DNA of 37,931 nt from Thermoguttaceae bacterium (GTDB taxonomy: Bacteria; Planctomycetota; Planctomycetia; Pirellulales; Thermoguttaceae): assembly GCA_029975295.1 (NCBI GenBank), contig JARKPK010000042.1, positions 1 to 37,931 of the forward strand, read 5' to 3'. Shown in pieces: positions 18,662 through 28,207 of the stretch. Numbering within the stretch: position 1 is the first letter of the stretch; every line of letters starts with the position of its first letter. Below the pieces are notes generated by a model, which searched no databases, was not told the origin of the DNA, and saw nothing but the letters and a program-made list of their open reading frames with translations. A program made the position numbers and the translations under genes.

Positions 18662-20761
18662 ATGGCACTCTATCCTGTCGATGCGATTCGCAACGTGGCG
18701 TTCTGCGGGCATGGCTCGTCGGGCAAGACGACGCTGGTCGACAAGCTGCTGACCGCCACGGGCACGATCAAGCGCCCCGCCAGCGTGGACGACGGCTCGA
18801 GCATTTGCGATTTCGACGAGGAAGAGAAGGCGCATAAGTACACGATCGAGGCCAAGGTTGTCCACTTCGATTACGCCGGCAAACATTTCCACGTGATCGA
18901 CACGCCGGGCTACCCGGATTTCATCGGGCAAACCATCGGCGCGTTGCGCGGCGTGGATACGGCCGCGATTGTCATCAACGCGCAGGCCGGCATCGAAGTG
19001 AACACCCGCCGCGTGTTCGCCGAAGCGAAGAAGGCCGGTTTGGGCCGAATGATCATCATCAACAAGATGGACAGCGAGAACATCAACTTCGCCAAGCTGC
19101 TGGAGAACATCCGCGAGCTGTTCGGCAAGTCGTGCATGTTGCTCAATGTCCCGATCGGCCAGGGGCACGAGTTCCGCGGCGTGGCCGACGTGCTCAACCC
19201 GGCCGACGCCCCCGGCGCGTTGATCGACCCGGCCAAACTGCACGAAAGCCTGCTGGAGTCGATCATCGAGGTGGATGAAGAGGTGATGACCCGCTACTTC
19301 GACGGCACGCCTCCGACGCAAGACGAGATCGGCCGCCTGCTCACCACCGCGGTGGCCCAAGGCCATATCGTGCCCATCGTCTGCTGCTCGGGCAAGAGCG
19401 GGACGGGCGTGACCGAACTGCTCGACGTGTTGGCCCTGTGCTCCGTGCCGCCCGGCGCCCTGCCGCGCACCGCGCGCAACGCCGCCGGTGAAGAAACGCC
19501 CGTGACGGCCGATCCCAATGGCCCGTTGGTGGCTCAGGTGTTCAAAACCCGCGTCGACCCCTACGTGCAGAAGTTGAGTTTCATTCGCGTCTTCTCCGGC
19601 ACGTTGAAGAAGGATTCGACCGTCACCGTGGCCGGCGTTCGCAAGCCCGTGAAGATTTCGCAATTGCTGCACATGCAAGCGGCCGAAAGCGCCCCGGTCG
19701 ACGAAGTGGGCCCGGGCGGCATTGTCGCCGTGGCCAAAACCGAAGACCTCAAAACCGGCAGCACGCTGGGCGATCTGGTCATGCCCGACATTCCCTTCCC
19801 CATGCCGATGGTCGGCTTGGCGGTTTCGCCCAAGGCCCGCGGCGACGAATCGAAGCTTTCCGGCGCGCTGACGAAGATCGTCGAGGAAGACCCCACCTTC
19901 CGTCGCGAATTGGACCCGCAAACGAAGGAAATGGTCATCACCGGGATGAGCGAACTGCATTTGCAGATCATCCGCGAGCGGCTCAAACGCCGCGACAAGG
20001 TGGAAGTGGAAACCAAGGAACCGAAAATCCCGTACCGCGAAACGATTCAGGCCCAGGCCGAGGGCAGCTACCGCCACAAGAAGCAGACCGGCGGGCGCGG
20101 GCAATTCGGCGAAGTGCATATTCGCATGTTTCCCTTCCCCAAGGATGTCAAGCCGGAAGAGTTCGCCACCAAAGAGCGGTTCCCGCAGTTGAAAGATTAC
20201 CACTACGACGAAGACCATCATTTCCTGTGGGTCGATTCGATCGTCGGCGGCACGATCCCCGGCAACTTCATGCCGGCGGTCGAAAAGGGCTTCAAGGATC
20301 GGCTCACCCGCGGCGTGATCGCCGGCTACAAGGTGCAGAACGTGTGCGTCGAGGTGCACTTCGGCAAACACCACCCGGTCGATAGCTCGGAACAAGCGTT
20401 CAAGACGGCCGGTTCGATGGCGTTCCGCAACGTCTTTCAGCAAGCCCGCCCGGCACTGCTCGAACCGATCGTCAAGATGGAGATCACCGTGCCCAGTTCG
20501 AACGTGGGCGACATCAACAGCGACATGTCGGGGCGTCGCGGGCGCGTGTTGGGCATGGATTCGGCCGGTGGCGATCTGCAAACGATCACGGCCGAGGCCC
20601 CCTTGGCCGAAGTGATGACCTACGCCCGCAGCCTATCGAGCATCACCGGTGGCCAGGGCAGTTACACCATCGAACTGAGCCACTACGACGTCGTGCCGCC
20701 GAACGTGATGCAAGAGATCATCGCCAAGAGCGCGATGAAGGAAGAGGAAGAAGAAGAGTAA
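18662..20761 (+). CDS. EF-G-like translation GTPase (EF-G2 type)
   Basis: This 699-residue protein has the full EF-G architecture: a GTPase domain with P-loop GHGSSGKTT (EF-G normally AHIDAGKTT), switch II DTPGYPDF, NKMD and the SGKSG region, then domains II to V (GGRGQFGEVHI, SSNVGDINSDMSGRRGR). In canonical EF-G switch II reads DTPGHVDF, and the His is needed for GTP hydrolysis. Tyr stands there instead, as in the EF-G2-like paralogue family, so it is probably not the housekeeping translocase. The C-terminus is a run of acidic residues (KEEEEEE). The ATG at 18662 has AAGGA upstream. The normal fusA is expected elsewhere in the genome. Confidence 0.9.
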   Translation: MALYPVDAIRNVAFCGHGSSGKTTLVDKLLTATGTIKRPASVDDGSSICDFDEEEKAHKYTIEAKVVHFDYAGKHFHVIDTPGYPDFIGQTIGALRGVDTAAIVINAQAGIEVNTRRVFAEAKKAGLGRMIIINKMDSENINFAKLLENIRELFGKSCMLLNVPIGQGHEFRGVADVLNPADAPGALIDPAKLHESLLESIIEVDEEVMTRYFDGTPPTQDEIGRLLTTAVAQGHIVPIVCCSGKSGTGVTELLDVLALCSVPPGALPRTARNAAGEETPVTADPNGPLVAQVFKTRVDPYVQKLSFIRVFSGTLKKDSTVTVAGVRKPVKISQLLHMQAAESAPVDEVGPGGIVAVAKTEDLKTGSTLGDLVMPDIPFPMPMVGLAVSPKARGDESKLSGALTKIVEEDPTFRRELDPQTKEMVITGMSELHLQIIRERLKRRDKVEVETKEPKIPYRETIQAQAEGSYRHKKQTGGRGQFGEVHIRMFPFPKDVKPEEFATKERFPQLKDYHYDEDHHFLWVDSIVGGTIPGNFMPAVEKGFKDRLTRGVIAGYKVQNVCVEVHFGKHHPVDSSEQAFKTAGSMAFRNVFQQARPALLEPIVKMEITVPSSNVGDINSDMSGRRGRVLGMDSAGGDLQTITAEAPLAEVMTYARSLSSITGGQGSYTIELSHYDVVPPNVMQEIIAKSAMKEEEEEE

Positions 20762-20792
20762 TTCCAACGGCGGTCCGCATTTCCCAAGGGGG

Positions 20793-20808
20793 GCCGCCGG
20801 CGGGCGGC
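20793..20808 (+). terminator. GC hairpin after the EF-G-like gene
   Basis: GCCGCC, loop GGCG, GGCGGC form a 6-bp stem 32 bases after the stop codon. Only short T runs follow, so it is a weak candidate terminator. Confidence 0.3.
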
Positions 20809-21259
20809 GGTTCCTGGTTGCGCCGGCGGGCGCGATGGGCCCGTGCCGGCTGAAATTCGGTTCCGTTCCGCGCCGGGCTCGGGCCGTGAAAGAGAATTGC
20901 CCCTCGCGCCGCGGCCGTGGGCGGGAAAAACCGCTAATTTCCTCAGCCCCGACCGGCCGAAAAGATTCAACGGCGGCCCGATTGTGCCGATGACGCGGAT
21001 TGTTCATGGAGCTGTTGTGCGACGAATGACCGGCCTGCGGCGGCCCGGACCGAACTTTGCCGCAGCGCCCGGAGTGCGTCGGGCCGTTTTCCGGTTTCCG
21101 GCGGTTTGACTGGCGAAGTAGAATAGTATGATTGAGGCGGCGGGGCGGTTTATTCCGCCGCCACTGGCGTTGGCTTGGGGCCCGCGCCACCCATTCTAAT
21201 GCGTTGATTGCGACCGATGATCGCTCTGCTGACCCAACGCCGAACATGCTTGTGTATTC

Positions 21260-21284
21260 GTCCGGTCGCCTAGGGCGGCCGGAC
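21260..21284 (+). repeat. Eleven-base-pair hairpin in the putative cysE leader
   Basis: The 25 bases form an 11-bp stem (GTCCGGTCGCC paired with GGCGGCCGGAC, one T-G wobble) closed by a TAG triloop. No T-tract follows directly. It could be an RNA control element, a weak terminator or a protein-binding dyad. Confidence 0.45.
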
Positions 21285-21597
21285 TTCCCCCGGGCGGTCG
21301 CGCTCGTGCCGAGTGTATCGAGCGACGGCCGTTCTCTCGGTGCGTTGCGGTTTCTTTTCCCTGCGGCAAAGGCCGCCCGCGGGCGATTCAGTCGCCTCCG
21401 ATCCGTTGAAGTTCAACGATCGATCGTCGAGCCCTGTGGTGCGGCGAGGCGGTCGGCCCCCCTGTGCTTAGGGCTTTGTTTCGAAACGTGAGGACACATC
21501 GACTGCCGGCGACGGCGCCGGCATTTCTTCGGCCGATGGGGCGGCTCGCCGCGGCGGGCCATCGCTTCGGCCGACGCCCGAACAACGAGATCCGTTT

Positions 21598-22551
21598 ATG
21601 GCTACCGATATCCGCTTGCGCGAAACCCTGCCGGAACTGACCGAGCAGCTTGTGCAAACCTATCGCGACGTCGGCTCGATCAATCATTTGGGATATTGCC
21701 CGCTGCCGAATTACGAAACGATCGTCGCCTGCATGGAAGACCTGAAGGAAGTGCTCTACCCGGGCTACCGGCGGCGCGACAATCTGCACTTCGGCAACGT
21801 GGCGTATCATGTCGGCGACTTGATCGACCGGCTGCACGACCAACTGACTCAGCAGATCGCCCGCGCCCTGGTGCATGAGGCCTCGAAGCAGAAGCCGTGC
21901 GGCCCGCAACAAAAGCTCGATTTCGAGGCCCTTGGGCAGGCCAAGGCCGTGCAGTTTCTCAACCAGCTGCCTTCGCTGCGAAGCCAGTTGGCCAAAGACG
22001 TGCAGGCCGCTTACGACGGCGACCCGGCGTGCAAATCGCTCGACGAGGTGATCTTCTGCTATCCCGGGTTCGAGGCGATCACCGTCTATCGGCTGGCCCA
22101 CCTGCTGCATCAGCTCGACGTGCCGCTGATTCCGCGGATGATGACCGAATGGGCCCACGGGCGGACGGGCATCGACATCCACCCGGGCGCGACGATCGGC
22201 GAGTACTTCTTCATCGATCACGGCACCGGCGTGGTGATTGGCGAAACCTGCCATATCGGCCGATGGGTGAAGCTCTACCAAGGCGTTACGCTCGGCGCGC
22301 TGAGTTTTCCCACCGACGCCGAGGGCAACCTGGTGCGCAACATAAAACGCCACCCGACGATCGAAGACCGCGTGGTGATCTACGCCAACGCCACTGTGTT
22401 GGGCGGCAACACGGTGATCGGGCATCACTCGATCATCGGTTCGAGCACCTGGATCACCCGTTCGGTCGAGCCGTACACCACCGTCGTGTTGGAAAAGCCG
22501 CGGATGCGCCTGCACAGCGAGCAGAGCGACGCGCTCGATTACATGATCTGA
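21598..22551 (+). CDS. cysE: Serine O-acetyltransferase, EpsC/CysE type
   Basis: This enzyme makes O-acetylserine from serine and acetyl-CoA, the carbon skeleton for cysteine. The 317-residue protein has a helical N-terminal domain (to about residue 185) and a left-handed beta-helix with hexapeptide repeats. Catalytic-site segments are [19 protein letters not shown] and [10 protein letters not shown], followed by [21 protein letters not shown]. The long N-terminal domain fits the EpsC-like subfamily common outside enterobacteria. The ATG at 21598 is used. It links functionally with the sulfate importer at 9786-13978, though it lies about 8 kb away. The long structured leader suggests its own control. 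Confidence 0.92.
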   Translation: MATDIRLRETLPELTEQLVQTYRDVGSINHLGYCPLPNYETIVACMEDLKEVLYPGYRRRDNLHFGNVAYHVGDLIDRLHDQLTQQIARALVHEASKQKPCGPQQKLDFEALGQAKAVQFLNQLPSLRSQLAKDVQAAYDGDPACKSLDEVIFCYPGFEAITVYRLAHLLHQLDVPLIPRMMTEWAHGRTGIDIHPGATIGEYFFIDHGTGVVIGETCHIGRWVKLYQGVTLGALSFPTDAEGNLVRNIKRHPTIEDRVVIYANATVLGGNTVIGHHSIIGSSTWITRSVEPYTTVVLEKPRMRLHSEQSDALDYMI

Positions 22552-22835
22552 CCGGCGCGGCCCGGGCGCGAACGAATTGCGCGGCGAGCGGCGCGGTTTC
22601 GCGTCGCTGGATTGGGCCGGTGAGCCGATGCGATCTTCCTGCCTCTCGGCCGCCGGTGGGCTTTGCGGTGCTTTCCGGCCCGCTGATGCGTTCCGAGTGC
22701 GCCGGCTTGCGCTGGCGGGGCGTTGTCGGCCGCCGGGACGGGCGAGTATCATGGGGCCGATCTTCGTATCGATCCATTGGCCCCATCGCGGCAGCACGCG
22801 CTCTTGCGGGCACGTCGCCTTGGGGCTTCCGACGC

Positions 22836-22840
22836 AGGAG
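22836..22840 (+). promoter_or_regulatory. Ribosome binding site deciding the fumC GTG start
   Basis: AGGAG lies seven bases before the GTG at 22848. It supports that start over the upstream extension of the same open frame, which runs back through cysE. Confidence 0.6.
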
Positions 22841-22847
22841 CAGTTCC

Positions 22848-24266
22848 GTGTCCGATTTCCGCATCGAGCGCGATTCGATGGGCGAGGTGCAGATTCCGGC
22901 CCAAGCCTACTACGGGGCCCAAACACAGCGGGCCGTGGAGAACTTCCGGGTGTCCGGCCGGCTGTTGCCGGCCGAGTTGATCCACGCCCTCGGGCTGGTG
23001 AAATGGGCGGCCGGCTGCGCCAATCGCGAGTTCGGGCGGCTGCAATCCGGCCCGCGGCCGCTTTCCGACGCCCAAATCGACGCCATGCTTACCGCTTGCC
23101 GCGAGGTGGCCGACGGGCGGTTCGACGATCAATTCCCCATCGACGTGTACCAGACCGGCTCGGGCACGTCGAGCAACATGAACGTCAACGAGGTGATCGC
23201 CAATCGGGCGATCGAGCTTTCCGGCGGCGACCGCTTTGCCGTGGAGAAACCGATTCATCCGAACGATCACGTCAATTGCGGGCAAAGCACCAACGACATC
23301 TTTCCCACGGCCATCCATGTGGCGGCGGCCCTGGCCATTCGTCAGAAGCTCATCCCCGCGCTGCTGCGGTGCGGCTCGACGCTCCGCGACAAGTCGCAGC
23401 GTTGGGCGCATGTGTTGAAGATCGGGCGGACGCACTTGGTCGATGCCGTGCCGATGACGCTTGGCCAAGAGATCGGCGGCCTGGCGCAGCAATTGGACAA
23501 GTCGATCGATCGCGCCACCACGGCCGTGCTGGCGCTTGCCGAACTGCCGGCCGGGGGCACGGCCGTGGGCACCGGGCTGAACACCCATCCCCAGTTCGGC
23601 CGCCGCGTGGCGCAACTGCTGGCCGAAGAAACCGGCCTGATGCTCGACGAAGCCGTCGATCATTTCGAGGCCAACGCGCAGCGCGACGGGCTGGTCGAGT
23701 GTCATGGGCAGCTCAAGGCCGTGGCCGTCACGCTTTACGCGGTGGCCAACAACATCCGCTGGCTGGGCTCGGGGCCGCGCTGCGGCTTCTTCGAGATTGC
23801 GCTGCCCGATCTTCAGCCCGGCAGTTCGATCATGCCCGGCAAGGTCAATCCGGTGATGTGCGAAAGCCTGATGCAAGTTTGCTGTCGGGTGATCGGCAAC
23901 GATCAGACGATCACTCTTTGCGGCGCCGGCGGGGGCCAATTCCAGTTGAACGTGATGATGCCGGTGATGGCCGACACGCTGCTGGAAAGCGTCCGGTTGT
24001 TAACCGGCGGCGTGCAGGCTTTCACGCAGTTGGCCCTCGATGGGATGACGGCCAACGAGGACGTCTGCCGTCAGGCCGTCGAACGCAGCTTGGCGATGGT
24101 GACGGCGCTGAATCCGTTGATCGGCTACGAGAAGGCGGCCGCGCTGGCCAAAGAAGCGTTTGCTACCGGCAAGACGATCCGCCAGCTTTGCCGCGAAAAG
24201 AAGCTGCTTTCCGACGAGCAGCTCGAATTGGCTCTCGATCCGCGGACGATGCTCGGGCCCAAGTAG
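22848..24266 (+). CDS. fumC: Fumarate hydratase, class II
   Basis: FumC reversibly hydrates fumarate to L-malate in the citric acid cycle, without an iron-sulfur cluster. The 472-residue length is normal. The family signature GSSIMPGKVN carries the flexible catalytic loop (GSSxxxxKxN). Other conserved parts are QTGSGTSSNMNVNEVIANRA, HPNDHVNCGQSTND, KIGRTHLVDAVP and the N-terminal ERDSMGEVQIPA. The open frame reaches far upstream, but the GTG at 22848 with its ribosome site matches the family N-terminus. Aspartase is related, but the SGTSSNMNVNEV and THLVDAVP patterns favour fumarase. Confidence 0.95.
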   Translation: MSDFRIERDSMGEVQIPAQAYYGAQTQRAVENFRVSGRLLPAELIHALGLVKWAAGCANREFGRLQSGPRPLSDAQIDAMLTACREVADGRFDDQFPIDVYQTGSGTSSNMNVNEVIANRAIELSGGDRFAVEKPIHPNDHVNCGQSTNDIFPTAIHVAAALAIRQKLIPALLRCGSTLRDKSQRWAHVLKIGRTHLVDAVPMTLGQEIGGLAQQLDKSIDRATTAVLALAELPAGGTAVGTGLNTHPQFGRRVAQLLAEETGLMLDEAVDHFEANAQRDGLVECHGQLKAVAVTLYAVANNIRWLGSGPRCGFFEIALPDLQPGSSIMPGKVNPVMCESLMQVCCRVIGNDQTITLCGAGGGQFQLNVMMPVMADTLLESVRLLTGGVQAFTQLALDGMTANEDVCRQAVERSLAMVTALNPLIGYEKAAALAKEAFATGKTIRQLCREKKLLSDEQLELALDPRTMLGPK

Positions 24267-24319
24267 TCGGGCAAGGCGGGCTGGGCAAGCATGGCGGGGC
24301 CGGCGGTGTGATTCGTCCG

Positions 24320-25735
24320 TCAGCGCAGCGTCGGGCCGGTGGGCGCGGCGGCGCGGCGCGCCGAAATTTGCTCGCCGCAGCGGCGCACGCGCGGATCGGC
24401 GTCGGCAGCCGCCAAGTGCTCGACCTCGGCCAGCACGGCCGGGTTGCCGCAGGTGGCCAGCAGCGAAACGGCCGTCAGCCGAACCTCGGCGTCGTCGTCG
24501 CGGCACAGCCATAGGAGCCACCGATGCGGCTCGATCGAAGTCATTTGAGGCAACAGCCGGGCAAGCTGTTTGCGGGCTTGCGGATCGGGATCGACCATCT
24601 TCTCGGCCAACGCCAATTCCACCGGCCCGAAACCGCGCCGCTGCAACTCTTGGCGCGCGGCCTGCGCCTCGCTCCCGCGCAGCAGTCCAATCAGATCGCG
24701 GACGTTGGTTGATGCCCACGATCGGCCGCCCGCCGGCGACGATCCGGCTGGGTCGGCCGACGGCGAGCGGGCGACCGAGCCCGCCGCCGCTGCGCCCAGC
24801 GACATCGGCCGCAGCGCCGCCGCAGTCGGATCGCCGGCTGCATCGGTCGCATCGGCCGCTTGGTCGGCGGAGCGGCGCGTCGGCGGTGCGCCGGTCGCGT
24901 TGCGGGCGGGCACGCCGGGCTCGGGTCGGTTGACCGAAGCAGAGCCGCCGGACTCCGCCGCGCGATCGGACGATGGCGACGCCGTTGAGTCGGACGCGGG
25001 CGTGGGGCAGGGATGCAGCCGGCCGGCATCACTTGGGGCCAACGTTGCAAGACGGTCGGGCGAAAGAAGCTCGGCGGCCGAAGGAAGCCGGCGGGCCGTC
25101 TCGTCGCGGCTTGTTGCAGCGGGCGTTGCCAGGGCCGGCGCGCCGACGCCGGTCGCCGCGGCGCCTGCGGCAGCCGCCCCCGAGTCGGAGGCGCCTGTTG
25201 CCGAGCCGCTCTTCGATGCCGGCGCACGCTCCGGCCCCGGCTTCGTTTCATCCACCGGCTCATCGTAAAGCTCGACGACCCGGCGGCAGTGAGCGGTCAG
25301 TCGCGTTCGGTCTTCGCCAACTTTGCGCTGCAACGCGGTGAGCATTTTCAGCGCCAGGTCGGCCGCGCGGCGTCGCCCCGGCCGATCGAAGTTGGGCGTT
25401 TGACGCGCCAGTTCGGCCGCCAACGATTGCGGCCACGCGGTAGAGGCGTCGGGCTCGGAAGCGATGCGGTCGAGTTGCGTGGAAATCGCCTCGTGGGCCG
25501 CCTCGGCCACGTGCGGTTGCGGCGCGCCCAGCGACGCCACGGCCAGCGTCAAACCCAACTCGCCGCCGTCGATCGCGCGGGCCAGCAACTCGGCGGCCTC
25601 GCTTGGCCCGGCTTGAGCGAGTTTGGCATGCCATTGAGCCAACAGGTCGTCGGTCCACCGCGCCCGAAGCACGACCAAACCGCCGATCAGCAGCCCACTG
25701 ACAACCGCGGCGATCACCAAGCTGCGACGACTCAT
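24320..25735 (-). CDS. Membrane-anchored HEAT-repeat-like protein with Ala/Pro-rich linker
   Basis: The protein has 471 residues. One N-terminal transmembrane helix (RRSLVIAAVVSGLLIGGLVVL) is followed by a helical domain to about residue 170 (paired helices such as GPSEAAELLARAIDGG). A long low-complexity Ala/Ser/Pro region spans about 170-360. A C-terminal block of HEAT-like helical pairs follows (LIGLLRGSEAQAARQELQRR, DDDAEVRLTAVSLLATCGN, DADPRVRRCGEQI). HEAT-like arrays usually serve as protein-binding scaffolds; I do not recognise a specific family. The ATG at 25735 has an AAGGGA-type site upstream and directly begins the anchor. It lies 159 bp after the M48 peptidase gene on the same strand. 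Confidence 0.75.
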   Translation of the reverse strand: MSRRSLVIAAVVSGLLIGGLVVLRARWTDDLLAQWHAKLAQAGPSEAAELLARAIDGGELGLTLAVASLGAPQPHVAEAAHEAISTQLDRIASEPDASTAWPQSLAAELARQTPNFDRPGRRRAADLALKMLTALQRKVGEDRTRLTAHCRRVVELYDEPVDETKPGPERAPASKSGSATGASDSGAAAAGAAATGVGAPALATPAATSRDETARRLPSAAELLSPDRLATLAPSDAGRLHPCPTPASDSTASPSSDRAAESGGSASVNRPEPGVPARNATGAPPTRRSADQAADATDAAGDPTAAALRPMSLGAAAAGSVARSPSADPAGSSPAGGRSWASTNVRDLIGLLRGSEAQAARQELQRRGFGPVELALAEKMVDPDPQARKQLARLLPQMTSIEPHRWLLWLCRDDDAEVRLTAVSLLATCGNPAVLAEVEHLAAADADPRVRRCGEQISARRAAAPTGPTLR

Positions 25736-25894
25736 GGCATCGGTTCCCTTGCCAAGACAAGACCTATTGCCCCCGTTCGGGCCAGGCGCGGCCCAGGGGG
25801 GCGTATTGTCGGCGAATACCGCGGGCGAAGGCAAGGCCGTTTTTCGCCGAACGAAGGCGAAAAAGCGAGACGGCGCAGGCGGGACGATCGAGCG

Positions 25895-28207
25895 TCAGGC
25901 GGAAGGGGGCCGGGTTGCGGGCGGCTTGGCGGCAGCAGTGCGAACCGGCGGTTTTGCACCGGCCGGCATGGTGGTGGCCGGGCGGGCCGGCGCTGTTTTG
26001 GCCGCTGGCGCCTCGGCCGGCTCGGCCGTGGGCTGCGCGTTGGGCTTGCACTGGGCGACCAGTTTTTCCTGGAAGGCCAGCAGGCTTCCCAGGCTCTTAA
26101 AATGCACGCGGCGCACGCGCCCCAGCACGGCCTCGCAGCGATTGGCCAAACGCGAAATCCACTCGCCCGACACCTCCTGCTCTGCGATCGGCGGCAGCGG
26201 GCGCTCATCGCGATCGACAATCAACGAATACAACGACGACCCGCCCGGCACGTTCGTCAATTCCGGAGTGCGCAGGCTGCGCGCTTCCTCTTGGCACTTC
26301 TCCGCGCCCTGCCGAATCGACTCTAACGCGCCGCGCACCTCGCGGAAATCTTCGGGCGAAAGCTGTTCGTTGTTCAACAGCACGCCTAGCACGGCGTTCA
26401 GCCGATTCTGTTCGCCGAGCATTTTCTCCAACAGACCCTGCAACGAGAGATGGAAGCGGTAACGCTCCAACAATTCGTTGGTCCATCGTCCGCCGGTGTG
26501 ACGGGCTTCGTCGAGCCGAAGGGCGGCCGACCAGTGCGCCAGCAGCACCTGGCGATCGATCTCGTGAAGCTGTTTTAGGTCGGCCTCCAATTCGTTGTCC
26601 ACCATTTGCATCAGGCGTTCCACGTCTTTGAGCATGTAATCGCGGTCGCGGAACGGAAACGTTTTGCCTTTCGGTTTCAGCTCGCCGCTGAGTAATCCCT
26701 GAAGGACCTGGAACTCGGCTTGTTTGGTGGTGTAGGCTTCAACCTTGGCCTTCAACTCCTCGGGCGGCCACGAAGCGAACCACTTCGACAACCGTTCGCG
26801 CGGCCACGGGCCGTCGAGCGGCAACGCCAGTTCGCCCGGGTTGACGAACCGATCGTCGTAAAAGCCGTGATACTTCGGGTCGAAGGTGGTTTCGGCGTGC
26901 TCGGCGTCGATGAAAGCCTGCACTTCCGCCGCCGGACTCGGCTTGTACTCTTCTCGCACTTGCAGCATTTCGCGGTAGAACAGCGCCGTCAACTTCTGAC
27001 GCAGCGATTCGGGCCGATGGAACAGCAACCACGGCGAACGCTCGTCGATGACGCTGCGGATGTACACGCGCTTGGCGTTGCGTTCGCGCATGTGGTCGGT
27101 CGGGTGGCTGCGGTAGTGATCGGCAATGCCGTCGTCGGCCGGCTCGAACACCTGAACTTGCTGCGACGGATCGGAAGGCAATTCGGGCGGGACGCCGGCC
27201 TGCGGCTTCTTCTGCAATCGGCGCAGCCGCTCGGCCGACCGCTGCTGGTGGAAGAACAGGTCGTCGCTCATCAAACCGTGGTCGGCCGCCACGTTCAGCG
27301 CGCGGACCGCATCGACCAGACACTCGTTGGCGAACTCCAGCCGCGCCAGCCCGTGAATCAAAGCGTCGGAGCCGGTAACGCTGACCGCCACGTTGTCCGC
27401 GTTGAACTCCATCTGCCGACTGAGAGAAAGGTAAACCAAGTTCAGCCCCTGATAGGCGAAACCCAGGATCTTGCGGGCCACCCAAAGCACGGCCTTCAAC
27501 GCCCAGGCCGGGAACGAAATGCGCAGGTCTTGCGCGCACCAGGCATCGACAAAACGGTCGAGCCGATCGCGGCTGTAGATCAGGTCGTAAAGCACCCGAT
27601 TGGCCACGTAAAGATAGCTGCCCAAACCGACGCTCCGCTGCGCAAAATGACCGAACTCGTGCGCCAATACGGCCTTGAACTCGGAAAGATTCACCACGTT
27701 GACCAGGCCCAGCCCGATCAGCAAGTCTTTCTTCGGCGGAATCACCAAGTTGATCAGCGACGTGTCGTAAATCAACGCGGCATTCACCTCGGGGCTGACC
27801 ACCACGTGGCGCGGCGGCGGAGCGCCGACGTCTTGATGCACCCGGCGTATGAACGCGAACAGCGCCGGATGTTCCTTTTCGTCGAGAACCAGATGCAGAG
27901 ACCGCTCCACCTTCTGGCGCTTGAACAGCCCGCGAAACAGAAACAGCCACAACAAGATCGCGGCAAAGGCCCCGCCCAGCTTGAACACCAACAGGAAAAA
28001 CACCGAGCGGCCCGACCCGCTGATCGGAAGCGTCAACAGCCAGTAGGCTGCCATCCCGGCCGCGACGACGAACACCATGTAAAGCAACACAAACCCGAAC
28101 AACCCGGCAATCATCGCTGCCACGCGCAGGCGATAGGCGCCGTCGGGGCGGGTCAGTTCGGCGGGCAAGTTGCTCGGGGCGGGCGGGTAGAGGTCGTCGG
28201 ACGCCAT
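25895..28207 (-). CDS. Membrane-bound M48-family metallopeptidase
   Basis: This 770-residue zinc peptidase related to HtpX/Ste24 has the active-site motif HEFGH at residues 183-187, with the third ligand Glu267 in SRQMEFNAD. Two hydrophobic segments lie at about 28-62 and 68-93, and a further amphipathic stretch (AWALKAVLWVARKILGFAY) lies between the motifs. Beyond about residue 300 comes a long helical domain of unknown role and a Pro/Ala/Lys-rich tail of about 50 residues, so it is more than twice the size of HtpX. HtpX-type enzymes clear damaged membrane proteins; the substrate here is unknown. The ATG at 28207 has CAGGAAG upstream. The frame is open to 28585, but that part is not protein-like. 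Confidence 0.88.
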   Translation of the reverse strand: MASDDLYPPAPSNLPAELTRPDGAYRLRVAAMIAGLFGFVLLYMVFVVAAGMAAYWLLTLPISGSGRSVFFLLVFKLGGAFAAILLWLFLFRGLFKRQKVERSLHLVLDEKEHPALFAFIRRVHQDVGAPPPRHVVVSPEVNAALIYDTSLINLVIPPKKDLLIGLGLVNVVNLSEFKAVLAHEFGHFAQRSVGLGSYLYVANRVLYDLIYSRDRLDRFVDAWCAQDLRISFPAWALKAVLWVARKILGFAYQGLNLVYLSLSRQMEFNADNVAVSVTGSDALIHGLARLEFANECLVDAVRALNVAADHGLMSDDLFFHQQRSAERLRRLQKKPQAGVPPELPSDPSQQVQVFEPADDGIADHYRSHPTDHMRERNAKRVYIRSVIDERSPWLLFHRPESLRQKLTALFYREMLQVREEYKPSPAAEVQAFIDAEHAETTFDPKYHGFYDDRFVNPGELALPLDGPWPRERLSKWFASWPPEELKAKVEAYTTKQAEFQVLQGLLSGELKPKGKTFPFRDRDYMLKDVERLMQMVDNELEADLKQLHEIDRQVLLAHWSAALRLDEARHTGGRWTNELLERYRFHLSLQGLLEKMLGEQNRLNAVLGVLLNNEQLSPEDFREVRGALESIRQGAEKCQEEARSLRTPELTNVPGGSSLYSLIVDRDERPLPPIAEQEVSGEWISRLANRCEAVLGRVRRVHFKSLGSLLAFQEKLVAQCKPNAQPTAEPAEAPAAKTAPARPATTMPAGAKPPVRTAAAKPPATRPPSA

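Larger units (their letters stand above)
20762..21597. other. Long intergenic region and leader before serine acetyltransferase
   Basis: This stretch of 836 bp has no supported gene; frames on both strands lack protein character. TTGACT at 21106-21111 and TATGAT at 21127-21132 (15-base spacer) form a possible but imperfect promoter. If used, it would give a leader of about 460 bases. Inside that leader lie two stems: GGCGGCGG (21136-21143) with CCGCCGCC (21155-21162), and the long hairpin at 21260-21284. I do not recognise a SAM, T-box or other known riboswitch core. Confidence 0.4.

Noticed and set aside
18632-20581. 649-codon minus-strand frame
   Set aside because: It is antisense to the EF-G-like gene and has His/Arg/Asp-rich composition typical of shadow frames in GC-rich DNA.
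21897-22847. Long N-terminal extension of fumarase running back through cysE
   Set aside because: The family N-terminus and a ribosome site place the start at the GTG at 22848; the upstream part is an out-of-frame shadow of cysE.
21388-22926. 512-codon minus-strand frame across cysE
   Set aside because: It is antisense to a clear serine acetyltransferase and lacks protein-like composition.
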